Assembly: GCA_963733765.1 (NCBI GenBank)
Contig: CAVTEI010000003.1
Coordinates: forward strand, 3,162,001 to 3,226,000
Direction of reading: 5' to 3'
From: DATKAS01 sp963733765
GTDB lineage: Bacteria > Actinomycetota > Acidimicrobiia > Acidimicrobiales > DATKAS01
Length of the DNA stretch: 64,000 bases
This document shows, in pieces, positions 41,793 through 50,255 of the stretch (position 1 is the first letter of the stretch; each line of letters begins with the position of its first letter). The notes beneath the pieces are model-generated. The model did no database searches, was not told where the DNA came from, and worked only from the letters and a program-made list of their open reading frames with translations. The position numbers were made by a program, and so were the translations under genes.

Positions 41793-42279
41793 TCAAGCCG
41801 GCTTGTACGGCGGAGCCTCTCCCCATCCCCATCGAGGTACCGGCGCATGCTCGACGACCTCGCTACCCGGTTGGGAGTTGAGCACCGCGAGACGCGTTCC
41901 CCACTCGAGGTAGGCGATCAGCGCCGAGCGGAACTCCGGATCGTCCGGAAGACCGGCGTCGTCGGCGGCGAGGCTCATCAAGGCCACGAATCGGTGGCGC
42001 TGTTCAGCGGTGATGGCCAGATCCTTGTGATGGGCGAGCATCGCTTCGTAGCCGCCGAGCTCGGTGGTGTAGCGGGCGGGTCCGCCGAACACCTCGCTCC
42101 ACCACGCGGCGACGTGATCCCGATGCGCCGCGCTCGACTCCCCCGGGAAAGAACGGCGCCAGCAGGTCATCGCGTTCGACGCGGTCATAGAACGCATTGA
42201 TCATCCGGCTGAACGCCGCGTCACCACCCATCCACTCGTACAGCGTGGGAACAGGGGCCTGCGCGGGTGGGTCGCTCAC
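41793..42279 (-). pseudogene. Truncated-haemoglobin-like globin, frameshifted
   Basis: The first frame (from ATG 42279) gives TLYEWMGGDAAFSRMINAFYDRVERDDLLAPFFPG, the A-B-C helices of a group II truncated globin. After a shift near 42135 another frame continues HRDHVAAWWSEVFGGPARYTTELGGYEAML, AHHKDLAITAEQRHRFVALM (with the likely proximal His) and the C-terminal helix to WGEAPPYKP. One base change restores a protein of about 161 residues. It would bind haem and oxygen or nitric oxide. It is convergent with the FAD/cNMP oxidoreductase, which could reduce it (inference). Confidence 0.75.
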
Positions 42280-42410
42280 AACCGCACCGTACCGGGGAGC
42301 CCGAGGGTGCTAAGAGGGCAGCGACTCATCCTTGAGGAGACCGGATGTTCGAATAGTCATCCTGGAGCGCGAACGCCCCGCCGAGTGATCTACCTGCGCG
42401 TTCGGCGCGG

Positions 42411-42941
42411 ATGAAGCTCCGTGTCAGCGATGATTCGGGAATGTCGTCGAGCGAGTCCGAGGGTCTTCCGATCGACGGCGGGGTGCTCTCCCGAGCCGGC
42501 CCGGACGATGCCGCAGAGCTCCTCGTGCTCCAGCGGTGCTGCTGGGTGGAGGAGGCCCTCGCGAACGACACCCTCGACATCGCCGCACTGCACGAGTCCC
42601 TCGACGACGTGCGAGCGTGGCTCGACGAGTGGGCGACATGGTGCGTACGGGTAGCTGGGCGGCTCGTGGGCGCCGTGCGCGCGCGGCAAGAGGGCTCAAC
42701 ATGGGACATCGGCCGGCTGATGGTTGCGCCGGACCTCGCCGGACAGGGTCTCGGTGGATGGTTGCTCCGGCTCGCCGAGGCCCACGCACCGGAGGACGTC
42801 GAGTCGATCACGCTGTTCACGGGCGCCCGGAGCACTCGCAACATCGCGATGTACGAACACGCCGGCTTCCGCCGCTCGCTCGCACCTGCGCCGCCGGACG
42901 CCGTCCGCCTCGAGAAGCGTCTCGACCGCCACGGTCGATGA
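42411..42941 (+). CDS. GNAT-family N-acetyltransferase
   Basis: This 176-residue protein contains LSRAGPDDAAELLVLQRCCWVEEA, VRVAGRLVGAVRARQEG, the acetyl-CoA segment DIGRLMVAPDLAGQGLGGWLL (about 103-123, split here for length) and ARSTRNIAMYEHAGFRRSL. These are the four GNAT motifs in order. A later ATG at 42441 is an alternative start that removes ten poorly matching residues. It stands alone between the globin and the convergent DinB gene. Substrate unknown. Confidence 0.85.
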   Translation: MKLRVSDDSGMSSSESEGLPIDGGVLSRAGPDDAAELLVLQRCCWVEEALANDTLDIAALHESLDDVRAWLDEWATWCVRVAGRLVGAVRARQEGSTWDIGRLMVAPDLAGQGLGGWLLRLAEAHAPEDVESITLFTGARSTRNIAMYEHAGFRRSLAPAPPDAVRLEKRLDRHGR

Positions 42942-42960
42942 GGCCCGTGCGAGGCGTCGC

Positions 42961-43679
42961 TCAGGTCGCCGCTTCCAGTTGCGTGAGGTCGCGCGCCCGC
43001 ATAGCGGTTGTGCCAGAACTGCTCCTCAAGAACGGTGTAGATGCATTCCTGCAGCGGATTCGCGCCGTTCTCGAGCACGTCGATCGACTGTGCGAAGTCG
43101 GCCGGCGAAACGGATGCGAGGTAGTCGCGAAAGCGCGCGGCGCGATCCGCGCGCGACAGCGAGAGCCTCCGAGACCGAAGGCGTCAGTGCGAGATCGAGG
43201 CCGGGCCACGGGAAGTCAAGGGAGCCGGTGTTCGGCAACCCCATCGGATGGAACGGCTCTCCGAGGATCGGCGCAGTGAACCACTTGTCCATCGCGAAGA
43301 CGAGATGCCGCAGGGTCTGGACGAAGGTCCACTCGTCGTTGACCGACTCATGCAATGTGCTTTCAGGCAGAGCCTGCGCCCGAGTGATCGTCTTCGCCAA
43401 TTCGGCTTCGAGCGCTGCCCAGGTTGCGCGCATGTCCTCCGGGGTGGACGGACGAAGCATGGCGCGCAGCGGGTACCACGGGTCGCGCTCGTTCACGTAC
43501 GCCGTGACGTCGACGCCGTTGATCACGACCCTGTCGACGAGTGCGTCGATGTCGACGTCGACCAGCCAGGCGTGGCTGATCCGCGCGCCGGTGAGGTTGA
43601 CGTCGCGGAAGCGGGCGCCGCTGAGATCGGCGCCCCAGAACACGGCTCCCGCAAGATCCCCCTCGAACTCTTCCGGCAT
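42961..43679 (-). pseudogene. Pentapeptide-like plus DinB-family protein, two frameshifts
   Basis: The start at ATG 43679 follows AAAGGA. The first 30-40 residues have A(D/N)LSGARF, VNLTGARI pentapeptide-like repeats, followed by a DinB four-helix bundle: MRATWAALEAELAKTIT, LHESVNDEWTFVQTLRHLVFAMDKWF (in parts) and FPWPGLDL. After RGSRR (near 43160) the next frame reads ADRAARFRDYLASVSPADF and VLEEQFWHNRYA, and after about 43000 a third frame supplies RARDLTQLEAAT before the stop. DinB proteins often have a metal site of three histidines; here H in LRHL and HNRY are candidates. The product length would be about 238. Confidence 0.7.
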
Positions 43680-43702
43680 GCGAAGGTCCTTTCGACTCTC
43701 GG

Positions 43703-44365
43703 TCAGCGCCACTCCGACAGCTCGGGGGCCTCGAGGAACGATTGGTGTTCTTCGAACGGGCTGGGCAGCGACGGGGTGCGGAGTGCTTCGGCGTAGGCGT
43801 CGATGCCGATGGTGCGACCGCCTTCGCAGGTCCAGTCAGCCTCCGTGCAGTCCCACCCCGGCTGGGCTTGTGCTTCCAGTGCTCCGGTCCAGTAGAGCGT
43901 CACGCCGACCGACGGCTCGGGTGAACACTCATCGACCGCGGCATCGACCACCGGGTCGTCGACGACCACGCGGACAAGACGGCCTCCGAAGCTCTCGCCC
44001 CGGCAATAGAGCTTGGCCGCGAACGCCGCACCGTTCGAGAACCCATGGATGATCACTTGGCCGCAACCCGTGATGGCGTCGTCGACCACGTTTCGGGCGG
44101 CGGTGTACTCGCTATCCGGGAAGTACAGCCACTGGCGTGCGCCCCATCCCTCGGCGTTGCCGTTTGGGGAGATGACAGTTACGTCGTCCTCGACCACGGT
44201 GTCGGCGCCGGCGCCGCCCTTGCCGTGCAACCGCAGGAGGCAACGGTCGGTCGATGCGCCGTCGCCCTCGGGTGGCTCGACTGCGGACGAATCGGACCCC
44301 CCGCCGCAACCGACCGCGACGGCCCCGAGCGCAAGCGCAAACACGGCGACGTGCTGTCGGCCCAT
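43703..44365 (-). CDS. Lipoprotein with alpha/beta-hydrolase-like core
   Basis: This 220-residue protein has a lipoprotein signal: VAVFALALGAVAVGCGGGSD with lipobox Cys20. The mature part is alpha/beta-hydrolase-like, with IIHGFSNGAAFAAKL (nucleophile elbow GFSNG), an Asp-rich segment VVVDDPVVD and a late SFLEAPELS. No convincing catalytic histidine is seen except HQSF near the end. The ATG 44365 gives a proper signal; the frame is open to 44413. It is divergent from the cyclase gene. A second copy of its leader sequence is found at 47268-47365. Confidence 0.75.
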   Translation of the reverse strand: MGRQHVAVFALALGAVAVGCGGGSDSSAVEPPEGDGASTDRCLLRLHGKGGAGADTVVEDDVTVISPNGNAEGWGARQWLYFPDSEYTAARNVVDDAITGCGQVIIHGFSNGAAFAAKLYCRGESFGGRLVRVVVDDPVVDAAVDECSPEPSVGVTLYWTGALEAQAQPGWDCTEADWTCEGGRTIGIDAYAEALRTPSLPSPFEEHQSFLEAPELSEWR

Positions 44366-44456
44366 TCGGAGTGATGGCCGCCGCATACGGCAATGCTTCA
44401 GGGGCCGGCCCACCGGCGCAAGATCGCCCTGCCGGGCCCCTACCCTTCAGCCCGTG

Positions 44457-47265
44457 ATGCACCCGGACGAACGCCTCGGTCGTCTGACCCGCTTCGTGCC
44501 GCGGGTGGTGCTCGAGTGGGACCTCGACGCTCCGGGGCGCAAGTGGCAGGAGGTCGAAGGATCGCTCGTGTTCCTCGACATCTCGGGCTTCACGAACCTG
44601 TCGGAGCGATTGGCTCGGCGGGGTCGCATCGGCACCGAAGAGCTCACCGAAGTCCTCGGCACGGTCTTCGGTTCGATGCTCGACCTCTCGTATGCGCGGG
44701 GCGGCGGGTTGCTCAAGTTCGGCGGCGACGCGCTCCTGCTCCTCTTCCTTGGCGACGATCACGCGCAGCAGGCATGTGGTGCCGCGGTCGAGATGCGTGC
44801 CGCACTCCGGGAAGCCACGAAGATCGCGACCTCAGTCGGCCGGGTCAACCTGCGCATGTCGGTGGGAGTGCACAGCGGCACTCTCCACCTGTTCCGAGTC
44901 GGGCGCTCTCACCACGAGCTGGTCATCGCGGGCGAGGGCGCCGACCTGACCGCCCGCATGGAAGTGCTGGCCGGTCCAGGTCAGGTGGTCGTGAGCACCG
45001 GCACCAAGTCTCGACTGCCGAACAGTGCGACTCAGGAGGTGAGCGACGGCGGTTGGCTCCTCAGATGGCGACAACCTCCCCCGCCCGTTGGCGGCCCAGT
45101 CGCGCGCCGGCAAGTCAGCAGCGAGGTGATCGCCATGAGCATGCCGGCATTGCTTCGTGCGGAGCTGACCGAGCGTGCCATCGAAAGCCAGCACCGCTCG
45201 GCGACGGTGGGCTTCGTGAAGGTCAGTGGCATCCCGGGGCTCATGGCGAGCGGACCCGACTCCGTAGCCGACGCGCTCGACGAGGTCGTGTCGAAGGCGC
45301 AGGAGTCGAGTGAAGCCGAGGCGGTCACATTCCTCGCGTCGGACATCGACGAGGGCGGATTCAAGATCATCCTCGCGGCGGGCGTGCCGACGAGCGGGGC
45401 GGACGACGAGGGCAGGATGCTCCGTGCACTCCGCCGCATCGTCGATGCACCGCTGCCGCTCCCCATCCGAGCGGGTGTGAACCGCGGGCACGTGTACGCG
45501 GGCGAGATCGGCACCTCGCACCGGTCCGCCTACACGGTCATGGGCGACACCGTGAACTTGCCGCTCGCCTGATGGCCAAGGCTCCGTACGGCGCCATCTA
45601 CGCGACTCCATCGCTGCTCGCGCAGGCACACACGGTCTTCGCGACGGATTTGCTCGAGCCGTTCCCAGTAAAGGGCAAAGCCGAGCTCATCCAGGCCTAT
45701 GCGGTGGGAAGTGAGATCGGTCTGCGGCGCGTCGCGTCGGATCGCGATCTGCCGATGACCGGCCGCGAGAACGAGCAGGACACGCTTGCGTCGGCGCTGT
45801 CCGCCGCAACGGAAGGATTGGGGGGATGCCTCACCATCGTTGGGGATGTGGGGCTCGGCAAGACGCGCCTGGTGACAGAAGCGCTGCACGAGTGGCATGG
45901 TGGGGTCGTCGAGGTGCGAGGCGAGCCGAACGGCGCGTCGTCCCCCTTCCGAGCACTTCGAGATGGGCTGCGGACATCGATCGGGGTGACACGCGGAATG
46001 CCAGAGGAGATGGCCCGACAGCTCCACGATGCCGTCGCGCTCATCGCGCCCGACCTCCTCACGGTGCTGCCGCTGCTCGGCGAAGTGACCTCGATCGATC
46101 TGCCGTCGACAGCGGAGACCGATGCAATCGATCCCCGCTACCGAGCTGAACGCCGGGCCGCCGCGCTCGCGGCGCTTCTCGACGCGACGCTCCCGGGTCC
46201 CAGCGTGATCGTCATCGAGGACGCGCACTGGCTCGACGAGGCCAGCACCGAGGTCCTCACTCATCTCGTTGCTTCCGCCGAGGACCGGCCGTGGCTCGTG
46301 CTTGTGACCCGCCGTGACGAACCAGCGGCTTCCGACCGAGCAGCGGCGCGGTCCTCAACCTCGCCCCGATGAGCCAGACGGAGAGTCGCGCGCTCGCCCA
46401 TGTCGCGACCGAGGCCGCACCACTTTGGCCCCATGAGGTCGACGCCATCATCGAACGCGTGGGCGGGAGCGCGCTCTTTCTGAGCGAGTTGCTCCGAGTC
46501 GGTCGGGCGACCGGCTTCGCCGGCGTGCTGCCCGAGTCGCTCGACGGGGCAATGACCGTCGAGCTCGACCGACTCCCTCCTGTGCCCCGCGGCCTCGTGC
46601 GCACCGCGGCCGTCCTCGGTCGCAGCTTTCGCGCGGCTGTCCTGGCCGATCTTGTGGCTGCCGACGGGATCGTTCTCGACGACGCTCTCGGCGCCGACCT
46701 CGACGCGATCCTCGAGCGGGACGGCCCGGACCGCATCAGGTTTCGTCATGCGATGCTCCGCGACGTGGCCTACGAAGGCCTCCCCTACCGCCGCCGGCGT
46801 GAGCTCCACCTGCGGGCCGCAGCAGCAATCGAACGCGCCGCGCAGCGGCATCCGGAGGTCGTCGCGGACGCCTCGCACTCCACTTCGCGCTTGGCCACGA
46901 TCACGCTCAGACCTGGATCTACGCTCGCATGGCCGGAGACCGCGCCATGGACGCGTATGCCAACGTCGAGGCTGCCGCTCACTACGAGCAGGCGCTGGCG
47001 GCGAGCCGGCACATGGGCGCACTCGCCGAGATCGAACGAGCCGAGGTATGGGAGGCCCTCGCGACCGTCCGAGACAACGCGGGGCAGCTCGAGGCGGCCG
47101 ACGCGGCGTATCGATCGGCGCTTCGACTCATTCCTGGCGACGGCCCGCGGGCTGGCTGGCTGTTCGAACGAAGGGCGTGGGTGTCACAGCGTCGAGGCGA
47201 TCTGCCCCGCGCCATTCGCCTGGTGCGACGGGGTGTACGACTGCTCGACGCCGACCACGCGGTTG
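44457..47265 (+). pseudogene. sAC-like tandem adenylyl cyclase-NTPase-TPR protein, three frameshifts
   Basis: Reconstructed from four frames to about 936 residues. Domain order: a first cyclase domain with FLDISGFTNL and FGGDALLLL (metal aspartates present); a second cyclase-like domain with FVKVSGIPG (Asp lost) ending TVMGDTVNLAARLMAKA after repair; an AAA/NTPase domain with Walker A GDVGLGKTRLV and Walker B VIVIEDAHWLDE; and a TPR-like tail with AAHYEQALAASRHM and AADAAYRSALRL. This C1-C2-NTPase-TPR order is that of soluble adenylyl cyclases. Shifts are near 45560, 46345 and 46885, all single-base losses. The tail ends abruptly at about 47265, where a lipoprotein-leader copy begins. Confidence 0.75.
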
Positions 47266-47267
47266 AG

Positions 47268-47365
47268 CACTCGACCGCGGACGAATCGGACCCCTCGCCG
47301 CAACCGGCCGCGACGGCCCAGAGCGCGAACACACACACCGCGACACGCCCCACGCCCAGACGCAC
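47268..47365 (-). pseudogene. Second copy of lipoprotein leader (fragment)
   Basis: Read on the minus strand from GTG 47365, the sequence gives GRVAVCVFALWAVAAGCGEG then SDSSAVE, almost the same as the leader of the lipoprotein at 44365. Over 57 bases (47269-47325 against 44277-44333) only about four bases differ. After SDSSAVE the frame turns into antisense of the cyclase and has no lipoprotein similarity. It starts 6 bp after the acyl-CoA dehydrogenase stop, as a downstream operon gene would. It is best read as the remaining 5' end of a duplicated lipoprotein gene cut by rearrangement. Confidence 0.6.
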
Positions 47366-47371
47366 TTCGCC

Positions 47372-48697
47372 TCAGCCGTTCCTCGGGAGCTCGTTGAAGG
47401 GCAGCCGAGAGAGATCGCCTGGTTCCTTCGGAAGACCGAGCACGCGTTCGCCCACGATGTTCCGTTGGATCTGATCGGTGCCGCCGAAGATGGGCAAGGC
47501 CTGCGCTTGCAGCGCCTGCGCGGTGAGCACGTGGGCGACGCGACCGCCCGGCGCCCCGGCGAGCGACGCCCGCTGGGTGTCGTCGTAGCCGTGGAGCATC
47601 CCGCGAGCACCGAGCAGCTGCATCGCAAGGTCACGGTTGTGCCTGAGGAGCTGCGCCGTCAACAGCTTGCCGAAGTTCGGAAGGCCCGGAATGTCACCGC
47701 CCGCTGAACGTACGGCCTTGTGCCGCAGCGCGTTCATCCTCTGCAGCTCGCCGAGCATGTAGGACTTCGCGAGAGCCTGGCGCACGACAGGATCGCGTTC
47801 CACCCCGAGGTCGCGGGCGAGGTCGATGTAGACACGCGCGGACGAGCTGAACCCCTGCGGCTCGTCCCCCGAGGGCTGCTTGGCGGCGCGAACGAAGTCG
47901 CCGGCGCGCTTCTCGAGATCGTTGGCCACTGTTCCCGGCCGGGCGATCAGCGCGCCCGCCCCACCGCGCTCAGCGCCCGCGCCCATCCCGGCGCGCTCAT
48001 GGAAGAGAGTCGTGTTGGCGACCTGCCAGCCCATGTTGCGCTCACCGATGCGGGCCGCGTCGCTCACGACGGCGTCGCTGAAGAAGACCTCGCAGAACAT
48101 CTCGCCGCCGGTCATCTCCCGGAGGGTGCGCACCTCTACCCCCGGCTGGTGCATATCGATCGCGAACCAGGTGATGCCCTGATGCTTCGGCGCGGTCGAG
48201 TCGGTGCGGGCGAGGAGCATCCCGAGATCGGCCCAATGCCCGCCTGAGGTCCACACCTTCTGGCCGTTGATCACCCAGACGTCCCCGTCCTGCACCGCAC
48301 GCGTCGACAGGCCAGCCAGATCCGACCCCGCCCCCGGCTCGCTGAACAGCTGACACCACCAGACGCGCCCAGCGACGATGTCGGGCAGGTAGCGGTCGAT
48401 CTGCTCGCGGGTGCCGTGGGTGAGGATGGTCGGAGCGACGAGCCCGATGCCCATCCCGAACGGCGCGCCGAGCGCGCCGAAGTCGGCAATGGTCCGAGCG
48501 ACGGCCATGGCGTCGGCACGATTGAGGCCGCGACCATAGGCATCGGTGGGAAGCAGCGGCGCGGCCCAGCCCGCCATGCCGAGCCGCTCCCACCATGCCG
48601 CGACCGTCAGATCGGGATCCCAATTTTCGGCGAGCCACTGCCGGAGCTCGTCAATGCGACCAGTGTCGGCACGAGCGGTGTCATCGGTCAGAGTCAT
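47372..48697 (-). CDS. Acyl-CoA dehydrogenase (FadE type)
   Basis: This 441-residue flavoenzyme has WWERLGMAGWAAPLLP, the FAD/substrate motif CQLFSEPGAGSDLAGL (about 116-131), VINGQKVWTSGGHWAD, ERNMGWQVANTTLFHERAGMG and a C-terminal FGGTDQIQRNIVGERVLGLP. The GGTDQIQRNI segment is a clean ACAD family signature. It probably introduces a double bond into an unknown acyl-CoA. The cyclase and lipoprotein fragment lie immediately downstream, convergent. It is divergent from the DUF2252 gene by about 100 bp, in which I see no clear operator. Confidence 0.9.
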   Translation of the reverse strand: MTLTDDTARADTGRIDELRQWLAENWDPDLTVAAWWERLGMAGWAAPLLPTDAYGRGLNRADAMAVARTIADFGALGAPFGMGIGLVAPTILTHGTREQIDRYLPDIVAGRVWWCQLFSEPGAGSDLAGLSTRAVQDGDVWVINGQKVWTSGGHWADLGMLLARTDSTAPKHQGITWFAIDMHQPGVEVRTLREMTGGEMFCEVFFSDAVVSDAARIGERNMGWQVANTTLFHERAGMGAGAERGGAGALIARPGTVANDLEKRAGDFVRAAKQPSGDEPQGFSSSARVYIDLARDLGVERDPVVRQALAKSYMLGELQRMNALRHKAVRSAGGDIPGLPNFGKLLTAQLLRHNRDLAMQLLGARGMLHGYDDTQRASLAGAPGGRVAHVLTAQALQAQALPIFGGTDQIQRNIVGERVLGLPKEPGDLSRLPFNELPRNG

Positions 48698-48800
48698 GCG
48701 ACAGCTCCCCCTTCGGAACGGGCGTCAGGCTACGGCGAGCGCGCCAACGACGGACGCGGCAGATTAGGTCCCCGGAGTTCGAGCACAACGGAGGTGCACA

Positions 48801-50234
48801 TTGACCCGGATCGAGCATCCGACGGTCGAGGAACGAATCGCGCTGGGGAAGGAAGCGCGCACGAGCGTGCCACCTTCGAGTCACGGAGCATGGGAGGAAA
48901 ACCGCGACCGACCTGATCCCATCGCTTTGCTCGAGGAGCAGAACACCACCCGCGAGCCGGACCTGGTACCGGTCCGGCACGGGCGGATGATGGTCTCCGC
49001 GTTCACGTTCTACCGGGGCGCGGCGAAGATCATGGCCGCTGATCTTGCGAGCACGCCGACGACCGACCTCACCGTCCAGCTTTGCGGTGACGCGCATCTT
49101 TCGAACTTCGGCCTGTATGCCTCGCCCGAGCGAGACCTCGTGTTCGACCTGAACGACTTCGACGAAACCCTTCCCGGCCCGTTCGAGTACGACGTGAAGC
49201 GCTTAGCCGCAAGCGTGGCTGTTGCCGGCCGCAACAATGCGTTCCGACCGGCCGAGATCGATGACGCGACCCGCGCGTGTGTGGCCTCCTACCGGGAGGC
49301 AATGGGCCACTTTGCCGGCCTGCCCACGATGCAGGTCTGGTACGACCGCTTCTCGGAGAGAGACTTCACGAGCTTCATCAGAACCGCCGCCCTCCGACAC
49401 ATGGGTCGCACGGGCAAGAAGGTGGAGACGACGGCGGGGCTGAAGCGGGCCAAGAAGACCACGGAGAAGGCGCGTACGCGGGACAGCCTGCAGGCCCTCT
49501 CGAAGCTCGCCGAGCACGTCGACGGCGCCTACCGCATCGTCAATCAGCCGCCGATCATCATGCCGTTGACCGACGTCGCGGCGGCCGTCGGCATGTCTGC
49601 CGACCAGATCGAGCACATGGTCCACGAGCAGTTCCGCGCATACCGCGCCACCCTGCAGGACGATCGCCGCCAGCTGCTCGAGCGGTTCCGCGTGGTCGAC
49701 GTCGCACGCAAGGTCGTCGGCGTCGGCAGCGTGGGCACCCGCAACTTCATCGTCCTGCTCCAAGGGCGCGACGAGCAGGACCCGTTGTTCCTGCAGGTCA
49801 AGGAAGCGTCCGCGTCCGTGCTCGAAGATCACTTGCCGAAGAGCGACTACCAGCAACCCGGTGAACGCGTCGTGCACGGACAGCGGCTGATGCAAGCCGC
49901 CAGCGACATCTTCCTCGGCTGGACGAAGGGCGCCCAGGACAACCGCTACCACTACTGGCGCCAGCTCCGCGACATGAAAGGCTCGGCAGAGATCGAGACG
50001 ATGAGTCCGGGAGACCTCGCGCTCTACGCAGGTCTGTGCGGTCACACGCTGGCGCGTGCTCACGCACGGTCGGGCGACCCGATCGCGCTCGCGGCATACC
50101 TCGGCAAGAAGGATCGGTTCGACCAGGCACTGGTCGAGTTCTCCATGCGTTACGCCGATCAGAACGAGCGCGACTTCCAGGCCTTCACCGAGGCGATCCG
50201 GTCCGGCCGGTTGCCGGTGCTCGAGGGCGTCTGA
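48801..50234 (+). CDS. DUF2252 protein
   Basis: This 477-residue protein has VPVRHGRMMVSAFTFYRGAAKIMA, LCGDAHLSNFGLYASPER, FDLNDFDETLPGPFEYDVKRLA (in parts) and later RVVDVARKVVGVGSVGTRNF and QGQRLMQAASDIFLGW-like blocks (HGQRLMQAASDIFLGW here). These define DUF2252. GDAHLSNFG and DLNDFDE resemble the HxD and metal-binding loops of kinase-like (APH-type) folds, so phosphotransfer is likely but unproven. The start is TTG 48801, behind GGAGGT (48791-48796); no ATG or GTG fits. Confidence 0.88.
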   Translation: MTRIEHPTVEERIALGKEARTSVPPSSHGAWEENRDRPDPIALLEEQNTTREPDLVPVRHGRMMVSAFTFYRGAAKIMAADLASTPTTDLTVQLCGDAHLSNFGLYASPERDLVFDLNDFDETLPGPFEYDVKRLAASVAVAGRNNAFRPAEIDDATRACVASYREAMGHFAGLPTMQVWYDRFSERDFTSFIRTAALRHMGRTGKKVETTAGLKRAKKTTEKARTRDSLQALSKLAEHVDGAYRIVNQPPIIMPLTDVAAAVGMSADQIEHMVHEQFRAYRATLQDDRRQLLERFRVVDVARKVVGVGSVGTRNFIVLLQGRDEQDPLFLQVKEASASVLEDHLPKSDYQQPGERVVHGQRLMQAASDIFLGWTKGAQDNRYHYWRQLRDMKGSAEIETMSPGDLALYAGLCGHTLARAHARSGDPIALAAYLGKKDRFDQALVEFSMRYADQNERDFQAFTEAIRSGRLPVLEGV

Positions 50235-50255
50235 TCACTGGCCCGTAGACAGGGA

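Noticed and set aside
41785..42200. A 150-residue C-terminal extension of the cNMP/FAD protein as a real domain
   Set aside because: It lies antisense to a globin gene with good family motifs and has itself no fold pattern; a frame error before 41782 is more likely.
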